DNA of 64,000 bases from Natronospira bacteriovora (GCF_030848495.1 NZ_JAVDDT010000001.1:62001-126000), one strand, 5' to 3'; positions 52,129 to 61,540 are shown, counted from the first letter of the stretch. Translations and numbers: made by a program. Notes: generated by a model from the letters alone, not told the origin.

Positions 52129-53100
52129 TCAGAGACCCAGCCGCTCCCGCCACTGGGCGGCAACCGCTTCGGGCAGGGGGATGAAGCCATCCCGCACCGT
52201 GACGTCCTGACCCTGGGCCGACAGAACCAGACGCAGGAACTCACGCTCCAGGGGCGGAAGTTCACGGTTGGGGTTCTTGTTGACCGCCACGTACAGGAAT
52301 CGGGCCAAGGGATAGTCACCGGAAGCGGCATTCTCGGCATTGGGCTCGAACAGCTGACCGTCCTCACGACCGAGCTTGATCGCTTTCACACCAGAGGTGA
52401 GATAGCCAATGCCGGAATAGCCGATACCGTTACGGGACTCGGTCACGCCCTGAACCACCGAGGCGGAGCCCGGCTGCTCGTTGATGGAGTCCTTGAAGTC
52501 GCCGTCACACAGGGCGTGCTGGCGGAAGTAGCCATAAGTGCCGGAGACGGCATTACGGCTGTACAGGGTGATATCCCGGTTTGCCCATGCACCACTCAGC
52601 CCGACCTGACCCCAGCGGGTAATGGTCTCGGGATGACCGCAGCGACGGGTGTCGGAGAAGATGGCATCCACCTGGGGAATGGACAGGCCTTCAATGGGGT
52701 TGTCGCGGTTGACGTAGACCGCCAGGAGGTCAATGGCCACCGGCACCAGAGTCGGCGCGTAACCGTGAGCCTCTTCGAAAGCCTGCTGTTCACTTTCACG
52801 CATGCCGCGGCTCATGGGGCCAAAGTTGGCCGTACCCTGGGCCAACGCCGGCGGGGCCGTGCCCGTGCCCGCGCCCTGGATCTGAATATTGACGTTGGGG
52901 TAGAACTCCCGGAACTCCTCGGCCCACAGGGTCATGAGGTTGTTCAGGGTATCCGAGCCCTGAGAGGCCAGATTGCCGGAGATTCCGGAGACCGGCTCGT
53001 AGCGCGGCAAATTGGGGTCGATTTCCGGCTGGCTGGCCAGCGCGGCGCCGGAGACACCGAGACCGACGGCCAGTGTGGTCGTGATCAGTTTCTTGAGCAT
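52129..53100 (-). CDS. pstS: Phosphate-binding periplasmic protein PstS
   Basis: High-affinity periplasmic phosphate receptor for PstCAB. Signal peptide: [20 protein letters not shown] then LAS. The phosphate-site motifs include [20 protein letters not shown] (Ser/Asp) and the segments [20 protein letters not shown] and [16 protein letters not shown]. Length is 323 aa (E. coli 346); it belongs to the PstS branch with a QGAGTG motif as in Pseudomonas. ATG 53100 is used since the in-frame start at 53133 precedes a poor signal peptide. Confidence 0.95.
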   Translation of the reverse strand: MLKKLITTTLAVGLGVSGAALASQPEIDPNLPRYEPVSGISGNLASQGSDTLNNLMTLWAEEFREFYPNVNIQIQGAGTGTAPPALAQGTANFGPMSRGMRESEQQAFEEAHGYAPTLVPVAIDLLAVYVNRDNPIEGLSIPQVDAIFSDTRRCGHPETITRWGQVGLSGAWANRDITLYSRNAVSGTYGYFRQHALCDGDFKDSINEQPGSASVVQGVTESRNGIGYSGIGYLTSGVKAIKLGREDGQLFEPNAENAASGDYPLARFLYVAVNKNPNRELPPLEREFLRLVLSAQGQDVTVRDGFIPLPEAVAAQWRERLGL

Positions 53101-53190
53101 TTCCAATCCCTCGTTGCAGGTTGTGACTGACAATGGCTCGGGAGGGTTTGCCCCCGAATCGCAGGCCCATTCTTCTCCCGCTGGGTTACA

Positions 53191-53224
53191 AGGATACGTA
53201 CGGTTCTTGACCGTTTTGTGACAG
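53191..53224 (-). promoter_or_regulatory. Pho box and -10 of pstS
   Basis: CTGTCAC-AAAA-CGGTCAA on the minus strand (53224-53207) is a near-consensus PhoB box. TATCCT (53196-53191) follows after exactly 10 bp as -10. The leader to the pstS ATG is about 85 nt. Confidence 0.82.
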
Positions 53225-53244
53225 ACGAGTAGGGGGGGGGATTG

Positions 53245-53271
53245 GGCCGGTTACGATTACGAATACGATGG
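53245..53271. repeat. Fragment of GATTACGA-type dispersed repeat
   Basis: GGCCGGTTACGATTACGAATACGATGG contains TACGATTACGA repeats like the right arm of the 46077-46143 palindrome. It lies between the porin terminator and the pstS promoter. A single arm only, so possibly a decayed copy. Confidence 0.45.
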
Positions 53272-53274
53272 AAC

Positions 53275-53300
53275 AAAAAACCCCGCCACGAGGGCGGGGT
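53275..53300 (-). terminator. Intrinsic terminator of the porin gene
   Basis: On the minus strand the stem CCCCGCC/GGCGGGG with a 5-nt loop is followed by six T, starting about 30 bp after the porin stop. Confidence 0.88.
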
Positions 53301-53329
53301 TCGGGGTATTGCGCTACGGCCGTTTCAAG

Positions 53330-54445
53330 TCAGAAAGAGACCTGGGTGCGGAACAGGAAGATGTTCGGTTTTTCGCTCACACCGGCCACTTCGGCGTCCA
53401 CCATGATGTAGTTCCACATGAAGCGGACGTTGCGGGCGGCGTACCAGTTCAGGCCGAGGGTAACGTTGTTCTGCTCACCACCCTGGACGTCGCCATCATT
53501 GAGGTTGATGTTGGAATAACGCAGACCCACTTCCCAGGAGCCAACGGCCGGGTTACGGAAGGCACCGCCGCGGTAGCTGCGCTGGGAGCCACCGATGACG
53601 TAGCTGGCCTGGGCGTAGTAACCGTCAAAATCAAAGCTGTCAAGACCATTGCCCCGGTCCACATTGGCGGTCAGATATTCACCCTGAATGACCAGCGGCC
53701 CCACCTGGTATCCAGCCTCAATCCCCAGACGATTGATGGAGTCCACATCAGCGATCGTGCCAGTATCCACAAGACGGACGCCGGTCACGCGGGATTCCGG
53801 TCGGCTGCGAAAACGGGCTGTCTCGTCTTCACTGTGAGCCGGATTCTCGGTGGTCAGGGCAACACCAAGGTGAAACACATTGTCATCACTGCGGATAGGT
53901 GTTCCAAAGAACCGAGCGCCAACACCCATGCCTTCGTCACCACCTTCAGCGACCCGCGTGTTGTTGGTGCCAACTTCCTGACCGAACAGCATACTGGAGA
54001 AAGCCCAGTTATCACCGCTGCTGCTATAGCCCACACCAAGACGACGGGACTGGGTGAAGTCGGTCGGGAGGGAACGCTCAATGAAGGCCAGGTGATTCGA
54101 GCTGGTGAGCTGATCCATGCCGAAAGGCACCTTGAAATTACCGATGGTCAGCGCACCATTCTCAAACCCACGATAACGGAGGTAGGCATCCCGAAATGCT
54201 ACCCCATTTTCGGCAAAATCAATTTCCGACTGGTAGGACCAGTTATCGTCAATTGAACCACTGACACCCAGGCGGGCGCGGCGCAGGCGGAAGCCGTCAG
54301 CCAGCTCCACATTATCTTCATCATGAACAGCGTAATCCAGATGGATACGGCCCCGGGGTTCGGGAGAGGCCATGGCAGGCGCCATCACGGCGACGCCTAC
54401 AACGGCAGTGATGGCGAGAACGCCGTACTTGCTGATGGAATTCAT
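53330..54445 (-). CDS. Phosphate-selective porin O/P family outer-membrane protein
   Basis: Beta-barrel porin of the OprP/OprO family, 371 aa. Signal peptide MNSISKYGVLAITAVVGVAV ending at AMA. GFRLRRARLGVSGSIDDNWS, YQSEIDFAENGVAFRDAYLR and GALTIGNFKVPFGMDQLTSS are hallmark segments of this family. The C-terminus ends in Phe (LFRTQVSF), as expected for BAM substrates. Its place between pstS and phoR, with a Pho-like box upstream, supports a role in phosphate (or polyphosphate) uptake; anion selectivity is not proven. Confidence 0.9.
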   Translation of the reverse strand: MNSISKYGVLAITAVVGVAVMAPAMASPEPRGRIHLDYAVHDEDNVELADGFRLRRARLGVSGSIDDNWSYQSEIDFAENGVAFRDAYLRYRGFENGALTIGNFKVPFGMDQLTSSNHLAFIERSLPTDFTQSRRLGVGYSSSGDNWAFSSMLFGQEVGTNNTRVAEGGDEGMGVGARFFGTPIRSDDNVFHLGVALTTENPAHSEDETARFRSRPESRVTGVRLVDTGTIADVDSINRLGIEAGYQVGPLVIQGEYLTANVDRGNGLDSFDFDGYYAQASYVIGGSQRSYRGGAFRNPAVGSWEVGLRYSNINLNDGDVQGGEQNNVTLGLNWYAARNVRFMWNYIMVDAEVAGVSEKPNIFLFRTQVSF

Positions 54446-54586
54446 GGTTTACTCCTTACAACAGACGGTTGCATGTTCAGTCCCGGGGACACCACAGCCA
54501 TCCCCATGCTTGTTTCACGCCCTTGAACGGTTGCTTACGCTCTTGAGGTGACGGAAGGCATGCTAGACCGCCTCCGTGTCACATCA

Positions 54587-54604
54587 ATGACGGCTTTATT
54601 GCAG
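54587..54604 (-). promoter_or_regulatory. Weaker Pho box upstream of the porin
   Basis: CTGCAAT-AAAG-CCGTCAT on the minus strand keeps the 7-4-7 spacing with three mismatches in total to the CTGTCAT repeats. A partial third unit (TCATCAC) lies 11 bp upstream. No -10 at the ideal spacing is obvious; TAGCAT about 19 bp on is the best candidate. Confidence 0.5.
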
Positions 54605-54652
54605 ATTTGTGATGAAAGAAACACTGAATGATCGAGAGGCTGCATCAATGGC

Positions 54653-55972
54653 TCATATGTTGCCGACAATACGGGTACCGTCTCCACGCACCACCCGGTC
54701 TGCCGGTATCACACAGCGAAAACGACTTCCCTTACCGGGGGTGCTGTCGATCTCGAGACGCCCCCCATGGCGTTGTAGAACGTGCTTGACAATGGCAAGA
54801 CCGAGCCCGGTACCGCCGCTTTTCCGGGCACGGCCGGAATCCACGCGATAGAATCGCTGGGTCAGCCTGGGGATGTGCCTTGGTTCAATGCCAGGCCCGG
54901 TATCCGTCACCGTGAATCGTCCCGTCCCGGCCGGCGAATTATCCCAGACGATTCTCACTTCCCCCGCTTCCGGGGTGAACCGCATGGCATTGAAGACCAG
55001 GTTGGAAAAGGCGCTGTACAGTTCTTTCTCCGCGCCCAGTACACGAGTGTCGCCGCTGACTTCCAGCCGAACCTCCTTGGGTCCAACAGCTAGCGCCAGC
55101 GCCTCTTCCCGAATTCGCGCCGCCAGCCCGTGCACGTCCACGATATCCCTGGGTGCATCCGGCTCCTGCGACTCCAGCCGTGCCAGTTCCAGCAGATCAT
55201 TGACGATATCGGTCATGCGGCGGGTCTGCTCCTGCATCTTCCGTACCGGCATGGACCAGTCGGTGGCAACCACCTCATCCTCGGCCATTGCATCAAGATA
55301 GCCCTGCAGCACAGTCAACGGTGAACGCAGCTCATGTGAGGCATTGGCGACGAAATCCCTTCGCATCCTTTCCAGGCGGTTCAGGCGGGTCATGTCCCGT
55401 ACCAGGAGCAGGCGCTGTCCCTCACCATACGGAATGAGAGACAGAGCAAGCCAGCGATCAGGCACCAGAGGGGACTCAATTTCCACCGGCTCGTCATCAT
55501 GTCCATCGCGAAGCTTCTTCAGAAAAGCCGGATCGCGCAAAAGGTTGCCGATGGGCTGACCCAGGTCCTGATTACCCTTGAGACCGATCAGTTGCTGTGC
55601 CGCCTGATTGAACCAGACGATATGGCCGGCATGATCCAGTACAACGGTGCCGTCGGGCATGGCCTCGGTGGAATTGCGAAACTCACGCAATACACGCGCA
55701 AGTCGGCGTTTGCGACTGAGATGGCGTTGCTGAAGTCGATAGTAATGATCGAACACCTCACCCCATACGCCAGAGCCTTCCGGTGGATTACGCTTTCGGT
55801 CCAGGCGGAACCAGCGTTCCAGTCGATACAGCTGCCGTAGATGCCAGGCCAGATAGAAAGCCAGACCGGCCATGGCACCGTAAGCAATACCAATGGTGAG
55901 ACCACCGATGATCATGGCTGGCAAGAGGAGGAGAAGAAATCGGAGAAATTCCAGCGGCCAGACTGATCTCAT
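54653..55972 (-). CDS. phoR: Phosphate regulon sensor histidine kinase PhoR
   Basis: Membrane sensor kinase that phosphorylates PhoB on phosphate starvation. Two hydrophobic segments in residues 6-47 form a hairpin without a real periplasmic domain, typical of PhoR. A PAS domain follows (about 98-195; MPDGTVVLDHAGHIVWFNQA). HisKA is RDFVANASHELRSPLTVLQG with the phospho-acceptor His213. HATPase_c boxes are FSNLVFNAMRFTPEAG, VTDTGPGIEP and GGTGLGLAIVKHVLQRHGG. Length is 439 aa (E. coli 431). It is 47 bp after phoB. Confidence 0.96.
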   Translation of the reverse strand: MRSVWPLEFLRFLLLLLPAMIIGGLTIGIAYGAMAGLAFYLAWHLRQLYRLERWFRLDRKRNPPEGSGVWGEVFDHYYRLQQRHLSRKRRLARVLREFRNSTEAMPDGTVVLDHAGHIVWFNQAAQQLIGLKGNQDLGQPIGNLLRDPAFLKKLRDGHDDEPVEIESPLVPDRWLALSLIPYGEGQRLLLVRDMTRLNRLERMRRDFVANASHELRSPLTVLQGYLDAMAEDEVVATDWSMPVRKMQEQTRRMTDIVNDLLELARLESQEPDAPRDIVDVHGLAARIREEALALAVGPKEVRLEVSGDTRVLGAEKELYSAFSNLVFNAMRFTPEAGEVRIVWDNSPAGTGRFTVTDTGPGIEPRHIPRLTQRFYRVDSGRARKSGGTGLGLAIVKHVLQRHGGRLEIDSTPGKGSRFRCVIPADRVVRGDGTRIVGNI

Positions 55973-56019
55973 TGCCCGTTCCCCGCTGCGGCACCTCTAT
56001 CAAGCCAGTGGCCGCTCAT

Positions 56020-56715
56020 TCAGCCGGCCTCGGGTGAGAAGCGATAACCGCTGCCACGCACGGTCTGAACGTAGCCATCGAATCCCGCAGGTGCGAGCGC
56101 CTTTCGAAGGCGGCGGATATGGACATCCACGGTGCGTTCTTCCACATAGACATTACTGCCCCAGACCCTGTCCAGCAGCTGTCCGCGAGTATAGACCCGA
56201 TCCGGGTGAGTCATGAAGAACGTCAGCAGACGATACTCGGTCGGGCCCAGGTTGATCGGCTGCCCGTTTCCGGTGACGCGGTGACTGGCCATATTGATCT
56301 GCAGGCCATCGACGGCCACCAGGTCTTCGCCTCCATCGGGTGCGGCCCGGCGCAGGACGGCCTGGATCCGGGCAATCATTTCCCGTGAGGAAAACGGCTT
56401 GGTGATGTAATCGTCCACGCCACTCTCCAGGCCGCGCACCTTGTCATCTTCTTCGGAGCGGGCCGTGAGCATGATGATGGGCAGGCCGCGGGTCAGGTCA
56501 TCCCGCTTCAGCAGACGGGCATATTCCAGGCCGCTCATGTCCGGCAGCATCCAGTCGAGAACAATCAGATCCGGCAACTGATCCGCCACTATCAGCCGGG
56601 CCTGGTTGACATCTTCGGCTTCCACGACCTCGAAACCCGCACGTGTCAGAGAGAAGGCCACCATTTCGCGAATGGCCGCTTCGTCCTCCACCACCAGTAT
56701 CCGCTTTCCACTCAT
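56020..56715 (-). CDS. phoB: Phosphate regulon response regulator PhoB
   Basis: OmpR-type regulator binding Pho boxes. The receiver domain has acidic pocket VVEDEAA, phospho-Asp54 in [14 protein letters not shown], and Lys in [11 protein letters not shown]. The winged-helix domain is [20 protein letters not shown] and ends [14 protein letters not shown]. Length is 231 aa (E. coli 229). Two Pho boxes upstream indicate autoregulation. Confidence 0.98.
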   Translation of the reverse strand: MSGKRILVVEDEAAIREMVAFSLTRAGFEVVEAEDVNQARLIVADQLPDLIVLDWMLPDMSGLEYARLLKRDDLTRGLPIIMLTARSEEDDKVRGLESGVDDYITKPFSSREMIARIQAVLRRAAPDGGEDLVAVDGLQINMASHRVTGNGQPINLGPTEYRLLTFFMTHPDRVYTRGQLLDRVWGSNVYVEERTVDVHIRRLRKALAPAGFDGYVQTVRGSGYRFSPEAG

Positions 56716-56749
56716 GATTCATGGAACCTTTGGGTTTTGGTTCGTGCGG

Positions 56750-56783
56750 ATTACAACAGGGCAATATGACAATGTGATGACAG
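56750..56783 (-). promoter_or_regulatory. Pho box and -10 of phoB-phoR
   Basis: CTGTCAT-CACA-TTGTCAT on the minus strand (56783-56766) is almost a perfect PhoB box, and TGTAAT (56755-56750) follows after 10 bp as -10. Positive autoregulation of phoBR is well known. Confidence 0.85.
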
Positions 56784-56797
56784 CCTGGCCCCCGAAT

Positions 56798-56815
56798 GTG
56801 ACCTTTTGATGACAC
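56798..56815 (-). promoter_or_regulatory. Second Pho box upstream of phoB
   Basis: GTGTCAT-CAAA-AGGTCAC on the minus strand, 14 bp upstream of the proximal box, again keeps the 7-4-7 form with three mismatches. It sits right after the tsaB stop. Confidence 0.6.
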
Positions 56816-56838
56816 TCCCTCGACAAGGCAAGCCGCCG

Positions 56839-57540
56839 TCAGGACCCGCCGGGCCTGGTGCGAGCCGGCTCGGCAACACGGTCACGCAGGTAGACCGGCT
56901 GGGCTTGGGCAGGGGTGAGCAAGGGCGCTCCCCTGGCCTGCTCGGCCATGGCAATGCCCAGCATGTATTTCGCATCGGGAAACTTATCCGGCAGCACGAC
57001 AGCTGGCCGGCCCGAGAGAGCCCGCGTGAGTGCCTCGCCGTAGACGCCCCAGCCCGCGCCAATCGCGGTTGCCGTCTCGATGTTCAGCGCCACCTTTACC
57101 TGCTCTGGCGGACAGACCCGCTCCTGGACGACTCCCTCCGGGACACCCTCTCGAATCCGCCAAGCACCCCAGTAGACCTCACCCATGCGCGCATCCAGGG
57201 CCGTCAGGATCGTCTCGGCGCCTTGCTCTTCATGGGCCGACATGGCCATCGCTGCCAGAGTGGACACCGGATACAGTCCACACCCGAGCCCGAGACTCAA
57301 ACCATGAGCCACGCCGGCGGCAATGCGTACACCGGTGAACGCGCCGGGACCACGACCAAAGGCGATCCACTCGATGCCATGGCGATCGGTACCGGCCTCT
57401 TCCAGGACGGCATCCACCATGGGCAGAATGAGATCGGCGTGGCGACGCGGTGCCAGCTCGAAACGATGATGGACCACCCCCTCATGCCAAAGGGCGGCCG
57501 AACAGGCCTCAGTAGCGGTATCAATAGCCAGAATGCTCAC
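56839..57540 (-). CDS. tsaB: tRNA threonylcarbamoyladenosine biosynthesis protein TsaB
   Basis: Partner of TsaD in t6A37 tRNA modification. MSILAIDTATEACSAALWHE, followed by VHHRFELAPRRHADLILPMV, and GIEWIAFGRGPGAFTGVRIA with GVAHGLSLGL are diagnostic. Length is 233 aa (E. coli 231). It overlaps the helicase gene upstream by 4 bp. Confidence 0.95.
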   Translation of the reverse strand: MSILAIDTATEACSAALWHEGVVHHRFELAPRRHADLILPMVDAVLEEAGTDRHGIEWIAFGRGPGAFTGVRIAAGVAHGLSLGLGCGLYPVSTLAAMAMSAHEEQGAETILTALDARMGEVYWGAWRIREGVPEGVVQERVCPPEQVKVALNIETATAIGAGWGVYGEALTRALSGRPAVVLPDKFPDAKYMLGIAMAEQARGAPLLTPAQAQPVYLRDRVAEPARTRPGGS

Positions 57541-59513
57541 GCGGTATCACGCTCTTCGTTGACGCGGTCACGGCCTTCGCGGCCAAGGCTTTCAAGGAAT
57601 CGACAGACCTTGTCACGATCCCGGGTCTTGGCCATGGGCGGCAGGCTGTCGATGAAAATCCGCCCATAGCCCTTCTGCAGCAGGCGCGGATCGCCAATGA
57701 CCATGACGCCGCGATCCGCCGTGTCACGGATCAGCCGCCCCACACCCTGCTTCAGGGTAATCACGGCATGGGGAAGCTGCCACTCCATGAAGGGCGAACC
57801 GCCGCGTTCCTTGATGGCCTCGATGCGTGCCTCAATGACCGGGTCACCGGGTGACTGAAAGGGGAGCTTGTCGATGACCACCAGGCTCAGCGCCTCGCCC
57901 TTCACGTCCACCCCCTCCCAGAAACTCTGGGTCCCCAGCAGAACCGCCCGGCCATCCGCCCGGAATTTCTCCAGCAGGCGTGCCCGCGGGCCGTCCCCCT
58001 GAACCAGCACCTCCCGGTCCAGCCTTCCCGCCAGGATCCCGGCGGCCTCACGCAGGGCCCGGTGACTGGTAAAGAGCAGAAAACATCCCCCAGGAGCGGC
58101 TTCCACCAGTGGCAATACCTCCTCCACCAGGGCGCGCGTGTAATCAGGTGCGTTGGCCGCGGGCAGACCGTCCGGATGGTACAGAACGGCATTGCGACTG
58201 TAATCAAAGGGGCTGCCCACCACCAGTTCCCCGGCTGCAGACAGGCCCAGGCGTTGACGGAAATGGCTGACTTCGCCGCGCACGGCCAGTGTGGCCGAGG
58301 TAAATACCCAGCTGGCCGGTACACCCGCAATCCAGTCGCCCAGGCGATCAGCGGTGGACAGCGGAGTGGCATGAAGCACGAAACCACGATCACTGACTTC
58401 CAGCCAGCGAACCAGGGCCTCCTCACTTTCCTCGGCAATGAACAACTTGAGCGTCTCACGCAATTTCAAACCGCGTCGGCGGCAATTATCCAGCCCCTTG
58501 CTGTGACCGCCCAGGGTCTCCAGCTGGCCATTGACGGTCTCCAGCACACCGCCCAGGTCAGTCAGCGCCTCCACCGCCTCGGCTTCATCGGCCGGGTTCC
58601 ATCGGGAACGGTGCTCGCCCTCGGGCAGGGACAGGCGTGCGGCCTGAACCGCCGGCACCAGACGATCCAGCACTTCGCGAAACCCGCCGGCCGCCGCGCC
58701 GGCCTTGACTGCCTCGGCCAGGGTATCGCTGGCGAAGTCACGGATCTGGCGCGCACTGATGCCGGTACCGAAATGCTTGCTGGCCACTTCCGGCAATTGA
58801 TGGGCTTCATCCACCACCACCAGGTCGGCCTCCGGCAGCAGCTCGCCGAAACCGTCCTCGCGCAGCGCAAAATCGGCCAACATCAGGTGATGGTTGACCA
58901 CCACCACACGCCGCTGCATGGCCTCCTGCCGGGCCTTGAGCACAAAACACTCCCCGTGGCGGGGGCAATCCTGGCCGAGGCAGTTGTCTCCGGTGGAGGT
59001 CACCATGGGCCAGAGCCGTGAGGTCTCGGCCAGTTCCGGGCCCTCTGCGAGGTCGCCGCTGTTCGTCTTTCGCGACCAGATGGCGACCTCCTTGAGCTGG
59101 CCGTGTTCCTTGCGACCCAGGTCCGTGCGCTGGCGGGCATCCTCGAGTCGATGCAGGCAAAGGTAGTTGCTGCGCCCCTTCAGCAGGGCCACCTGATCCT
59201 GCTCGCCGGACTGGCCCAGCGCTTCCATCACCAGCGGAAGATCACGGTGAAAGAGCTGATCCTGCAGGTGTCGGGTTCCGGTGGAAATGATTGTCCGGCG
59301 ACGGCTGGCCAGAGCCGGGGCCAGATAGGCAAAGGTCTTGCCCACACCGGTGCCGGCCTCGGCCAGGAGATGGCCACCTTTCTGCAGCACCGCGGCAACC
59401 GCATCGGCCAGCGTCTGTTGCTCCGCACGGACGCGAAAATCGGGAATGTGCGCCGCCAGGGGGCCGTCGGCACCCAGCAAGCCGGCGAGGGATTGGGAAG
59501 AGTTTTCAGCCAT
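57537..59513 (-). CDS. yoaA: DinG/YoaA-type ATP-dependent DNA helicase (XPD-like)
   Basis: Superfamily 2 helicase of the XPD/DinG group, 658 aa (E. coli YoaA 636). Walker A is LLAEAGTGVGKTFAYLAPAL; DEAH box DLVVVDEAHQLPEVA; motif VI VITLKQGVGRLIRDTADRGV. Four cysteines suited to a 4Fe-4S cluster occur between motifs I and II (NYLCLHRLED; DNCLGQDCPRHGEC). The pairing with tsaB is seen in other gammaproteobacteria, where yoaA lies next to the tsaB gene. Role: DNA damage tolerance/repair. Confidence 0.93.
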   Translation of the reverse strand: MAENSSQSLAGLLGADGPLAAHIPDFRVRAEQQTLADAVAAVLQKGGHLLAEAGTGVGKTFAYLAPALASRRRTIISTGTRHLQDQLFHRDLPLVMEALGQSGEQDQVALLKGRSNYLCLHRLEDARQRTDLGRKEHGQLKEVAIWSRKTNSGDLAEGPELAETSRLWPMVTSTGDNCLGQDCPRHGECFVLKARQEAMQRRVVVVNHHLMLADFALREDGFGELLPEADLVVVDEAHQLPEVASKHFGTGISARQIRDFASDTLAEAVKAGAAAGGFREVLDRLVPAVQAARLSLPEGEHRSRWNPADEAEAVEALTDLGGVLETVNGQLETLGGHSKGLDNCRRRGLKLRETLKLFIAEESEEALVRWLEVSDRGFVLHATPLSTADRLGDWIAGVPASWVFTSATLAVRGEVSHFRQRLGLSAAGELVVGSPFDYSRNAVLYHPDGLPAANAPDYTRALVEEVLPLVEAAPGGCFLLFTSHRALREAAGILAGRLDREVLVQGDGPRARLLEKFRADGRAVLLGTQSFWEGVDVKGEALSLVVIDKLPFQSPGDPVIEARIEAIKERGGSPFMEWQLPHAVITLKQGVGRLIRDTADRGVMVIGDPRLLQKGYGRIFIDSLPPMAKTRDRDKVCRFLESLGREGRDRVNEERDTA

Positions 59514-59579
59514 GGATGCATTCTATCAGGCCCGCCGTCTGTCGGGGCTCTGGTCGATGCCCCCCAAATCGTCACCGAA

Positions 59580-59633
59580 ATGTCATCCGCCGGTCATTTT
59601 GACTGGCGATTCAGGGCCTCCGGCGGCTATACT
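59580..59633 (+). promoter_or_regulatory. pckG upstream region: Pho-box-like repeat and TATACT -10
   Basis: ATGTCAT-CCGC-CGGTCAT (59580-59597) has the 7-4-7 PhoB pattern with one or two mismatches per half, on the same strand as pckG and about 110 bp from its ATG. The hexamer at the ideal spacing (GATTCA, 59608-59613) is only a fair -10; a better TATACT is at 59628-59633, too far for the canonical layout. Regulation by PhoB is a hypothesis. Confidence 0.4.
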
Positions 59634-59707
59634 CCCGTCTCCGCCACGGGCCAGGAGGAGCCCGTCCGCCGCCGGATGATTTCAAGCAGGAAATTCAGAG
59701 GTCCCCC

Positions 59708-61486
59708 ATGAGCACACGCAATGCAGAACTCGCCCAGTGGGTAGAGGAAGTCGCCCGTCTCACACGCCCCGACCGGATTCAATGGTGCGACGGTTCCGAA
59801 GCCGAAGATGAGCGCCTGATCGACCAGATGCTGGACAGCGGCGAGCTGATCCGCCTGAACGAGAAAACCCACCCCGGCTGCTATCTGCATCGCTCCGACC
59901 CGGCCGACGTGGCCCGCGTGGAACACCTGACATTCGTCTGCACAGAACAGGAAGCGGATGCCGGTCCCAACAATCACTGGATGGCGCCTGGTGACGCCCG
60001 CGAGAAGATGCTGGGGCTGTTCGAGGGCTGCATGGAAGGGCGAACCCTCTACGTGGTGCCCTATTGCATGGGGCCGGTGGCCTCCCCCCTCTCCCGTTGT
60101 GGCGTCGAGATCACCGACAGCCCCTATGTGGTAGTCAACATGCGGCGCATGACCCGCATGGGCAAGGCGGCGCTGGAACGCATCGAACGCGGCGACAGCT
60201 TCGTCAAGGGCCTGCATTCCACCGGCGAGCTGGATCCGGAACGTCGCTTCATCATGCACTTCCCCGAGTCCCTGGAGATCATGAGTTACGGCTCGGGATA
60301 CGGCGGTAATGCCTTGCTGGGCAAGAAGTGTCACGCCCTGCGCATCGCCAGCTACCAGGCCCGCACCGAGGGCTGGCTGGCCGAGCACATGCTGATCGTC
60401 GGTATCGAAAACCCCCAGGGCGAGACCCATTATGTGGCCGCGGCCTTCCCATCGGCCTGCGGCAAGACCAACCTGGCCATGCTGATTCCGCCGGAATCCC
60501 ACCAGGGCTGGAAGATCTGGACCGTGGGTGATGACATCGCCTGGCTGCACCCCGGGAAAGACGGCCGACTCTGGGCCATCAACCCGGAAGCCGGATATTT
60601 CGGGGTCGTACCGGGCACCAGCCCCAAGACCAACCCCAATGCCTACGAAATGATCACCCGGGACACCATTTTCACCAATGTGGCGGTGACCGAGGACAAT
60701 CAGCCCTGGTGGGAAGGCAAGAAGGACGGCCAGCCGGCCCATGACTGGCAGGGTCGTCCCTGGAACCCGGATTCCGGCAAGGCCGCCGCCCACCCCAACT
60801 CCCGTTTCACCGTGTCGGCGACCCAGAATCCGAGCCAGAGCCCGGAGGCCGAGGCTCCGGCCGGCGTCCCGATCTCGGCCATCATGTTCGGTGGCCGACG
60901 CCGCGACCTGGCCCCGCTTGTATTCGAAGCCCGCGACTGGAATCACGGTGTGCTGGTGGGTGCCGGCATGGCCTCCGAGACCACGGCCGCCGCCACGGGC
61001 GCCCAGGGTGTGGTACGTCGTGACCCCATGGCCATGAAGCCTTTCTGCGGCTACAACTTCGCCGATTATTTCAGCCACTGGCTCAACGTGGGTGCGAAAC
61101 TGGACAAACCACCACGGATTTTCCACGTCAACTGGTTCCGCCAGGATGCCGAGGACAACTTCATCTGGCCGGGTTTTGGCGAGAACCTGCGTGTGCTGCG
61201 CTGGGTGCTTGATCGCTGCCACGGCAACGCCAGTGCCGTGGAAACCCCCATTGGCTTCCTGCCGACCCTGGATGCCATTGACCAGGAAGGCCTGTCCATG
61301 AAGGACGGCGCCATGGAAGAACTGCTAAGCGTGGACGAAGCCCTGTGGCAGTCGGAAATGACTGGTATCGGCGATTTCTTCGACCAATTTGGGGAACGCA
61401 TTCCGGAAGCCCTGATGGAGGAGTTCCGACGGGTGGTGGAAGCCCTTGGCAACGACAAGGCCCAGCAGGCCGGGGCCAGTCGCTGA
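59708..61486 (+). CDS. pckG: Phosphoenolpyruvate carboxykinase (GTP) PckG
   Basis: Interconverts oxaloacetate + GTP and PEP + GDP + CO2; gluconeogenic entry. The kinase P-loop is AAFPSACGKTNLAMLIPP with the reactive cysteine of GTP-PEPCKs. RRFIMHFPESLEIMSYGSGY, WTVGDDIAWLHPGKDGRLWA and GENLRVLRWVLDR fit the GTP class, not the ATP class (PckA). Length is 592 aa. AGAGGT lies five bases before the ATG. A strong terminator follows. It is monocistronic and flanked by opposite-strand genes. Confidence 0.96.
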   Translation: MSTRNAELAQWVEEVARLTRPDRIQWCDGSEAEDERLIDQMLDSGELIRLNEKTHPGCYLHRSDPADVARVEHLTFVCTEQEADAGPNNHWMAPGDAREKMLGLFEGCMEGRTLYVVPYCMGPVASPLSRCGVEITDSPYVVVNMRRMTRMGKAALERIERGDSFVKGLHSTGELDPERRFIMHFPESLEIMSYGSGYGGNALLGKKCHALRIASYQARTEGWLAEHMLIVGIENPQGETHYVAAAFPSACGKTNLAMLIPPESHQGWKIWTVGDDIAWLHPGKDGRLWAINPEAGYFGVVPGTSPKTNPNAYEMITRDTIFTNVAVTEDNQPWWEGKKDGQPAHDWQGRPWNPDSGKAAAHPNSRFTVSATQNPSQSPEAEAPAGVPISAIMFGGRRRDLAPLVFEARDWNHGVLVGAGMASETTAAATGAQGVVRRDPMAMKPFCGYNFADYFSHWLNVGAKLDKPPRIFHVNWFRQDAEDNFIWPGFGENLRVLRWVLDRCHGNASAVETPIGFLPTLDAIDQEGLSMKDGAMEELLSVDEALWQSEMTGIGDFFDQFGERIPEALMEEFRRVVEALGNDKAQQAGASR

Positions 61487-61540
61487 CCATTCCGTTGAGT
61501 TGGCTCCGGGGGATCTCCTTATAGACATTCCCAAAAAAAT

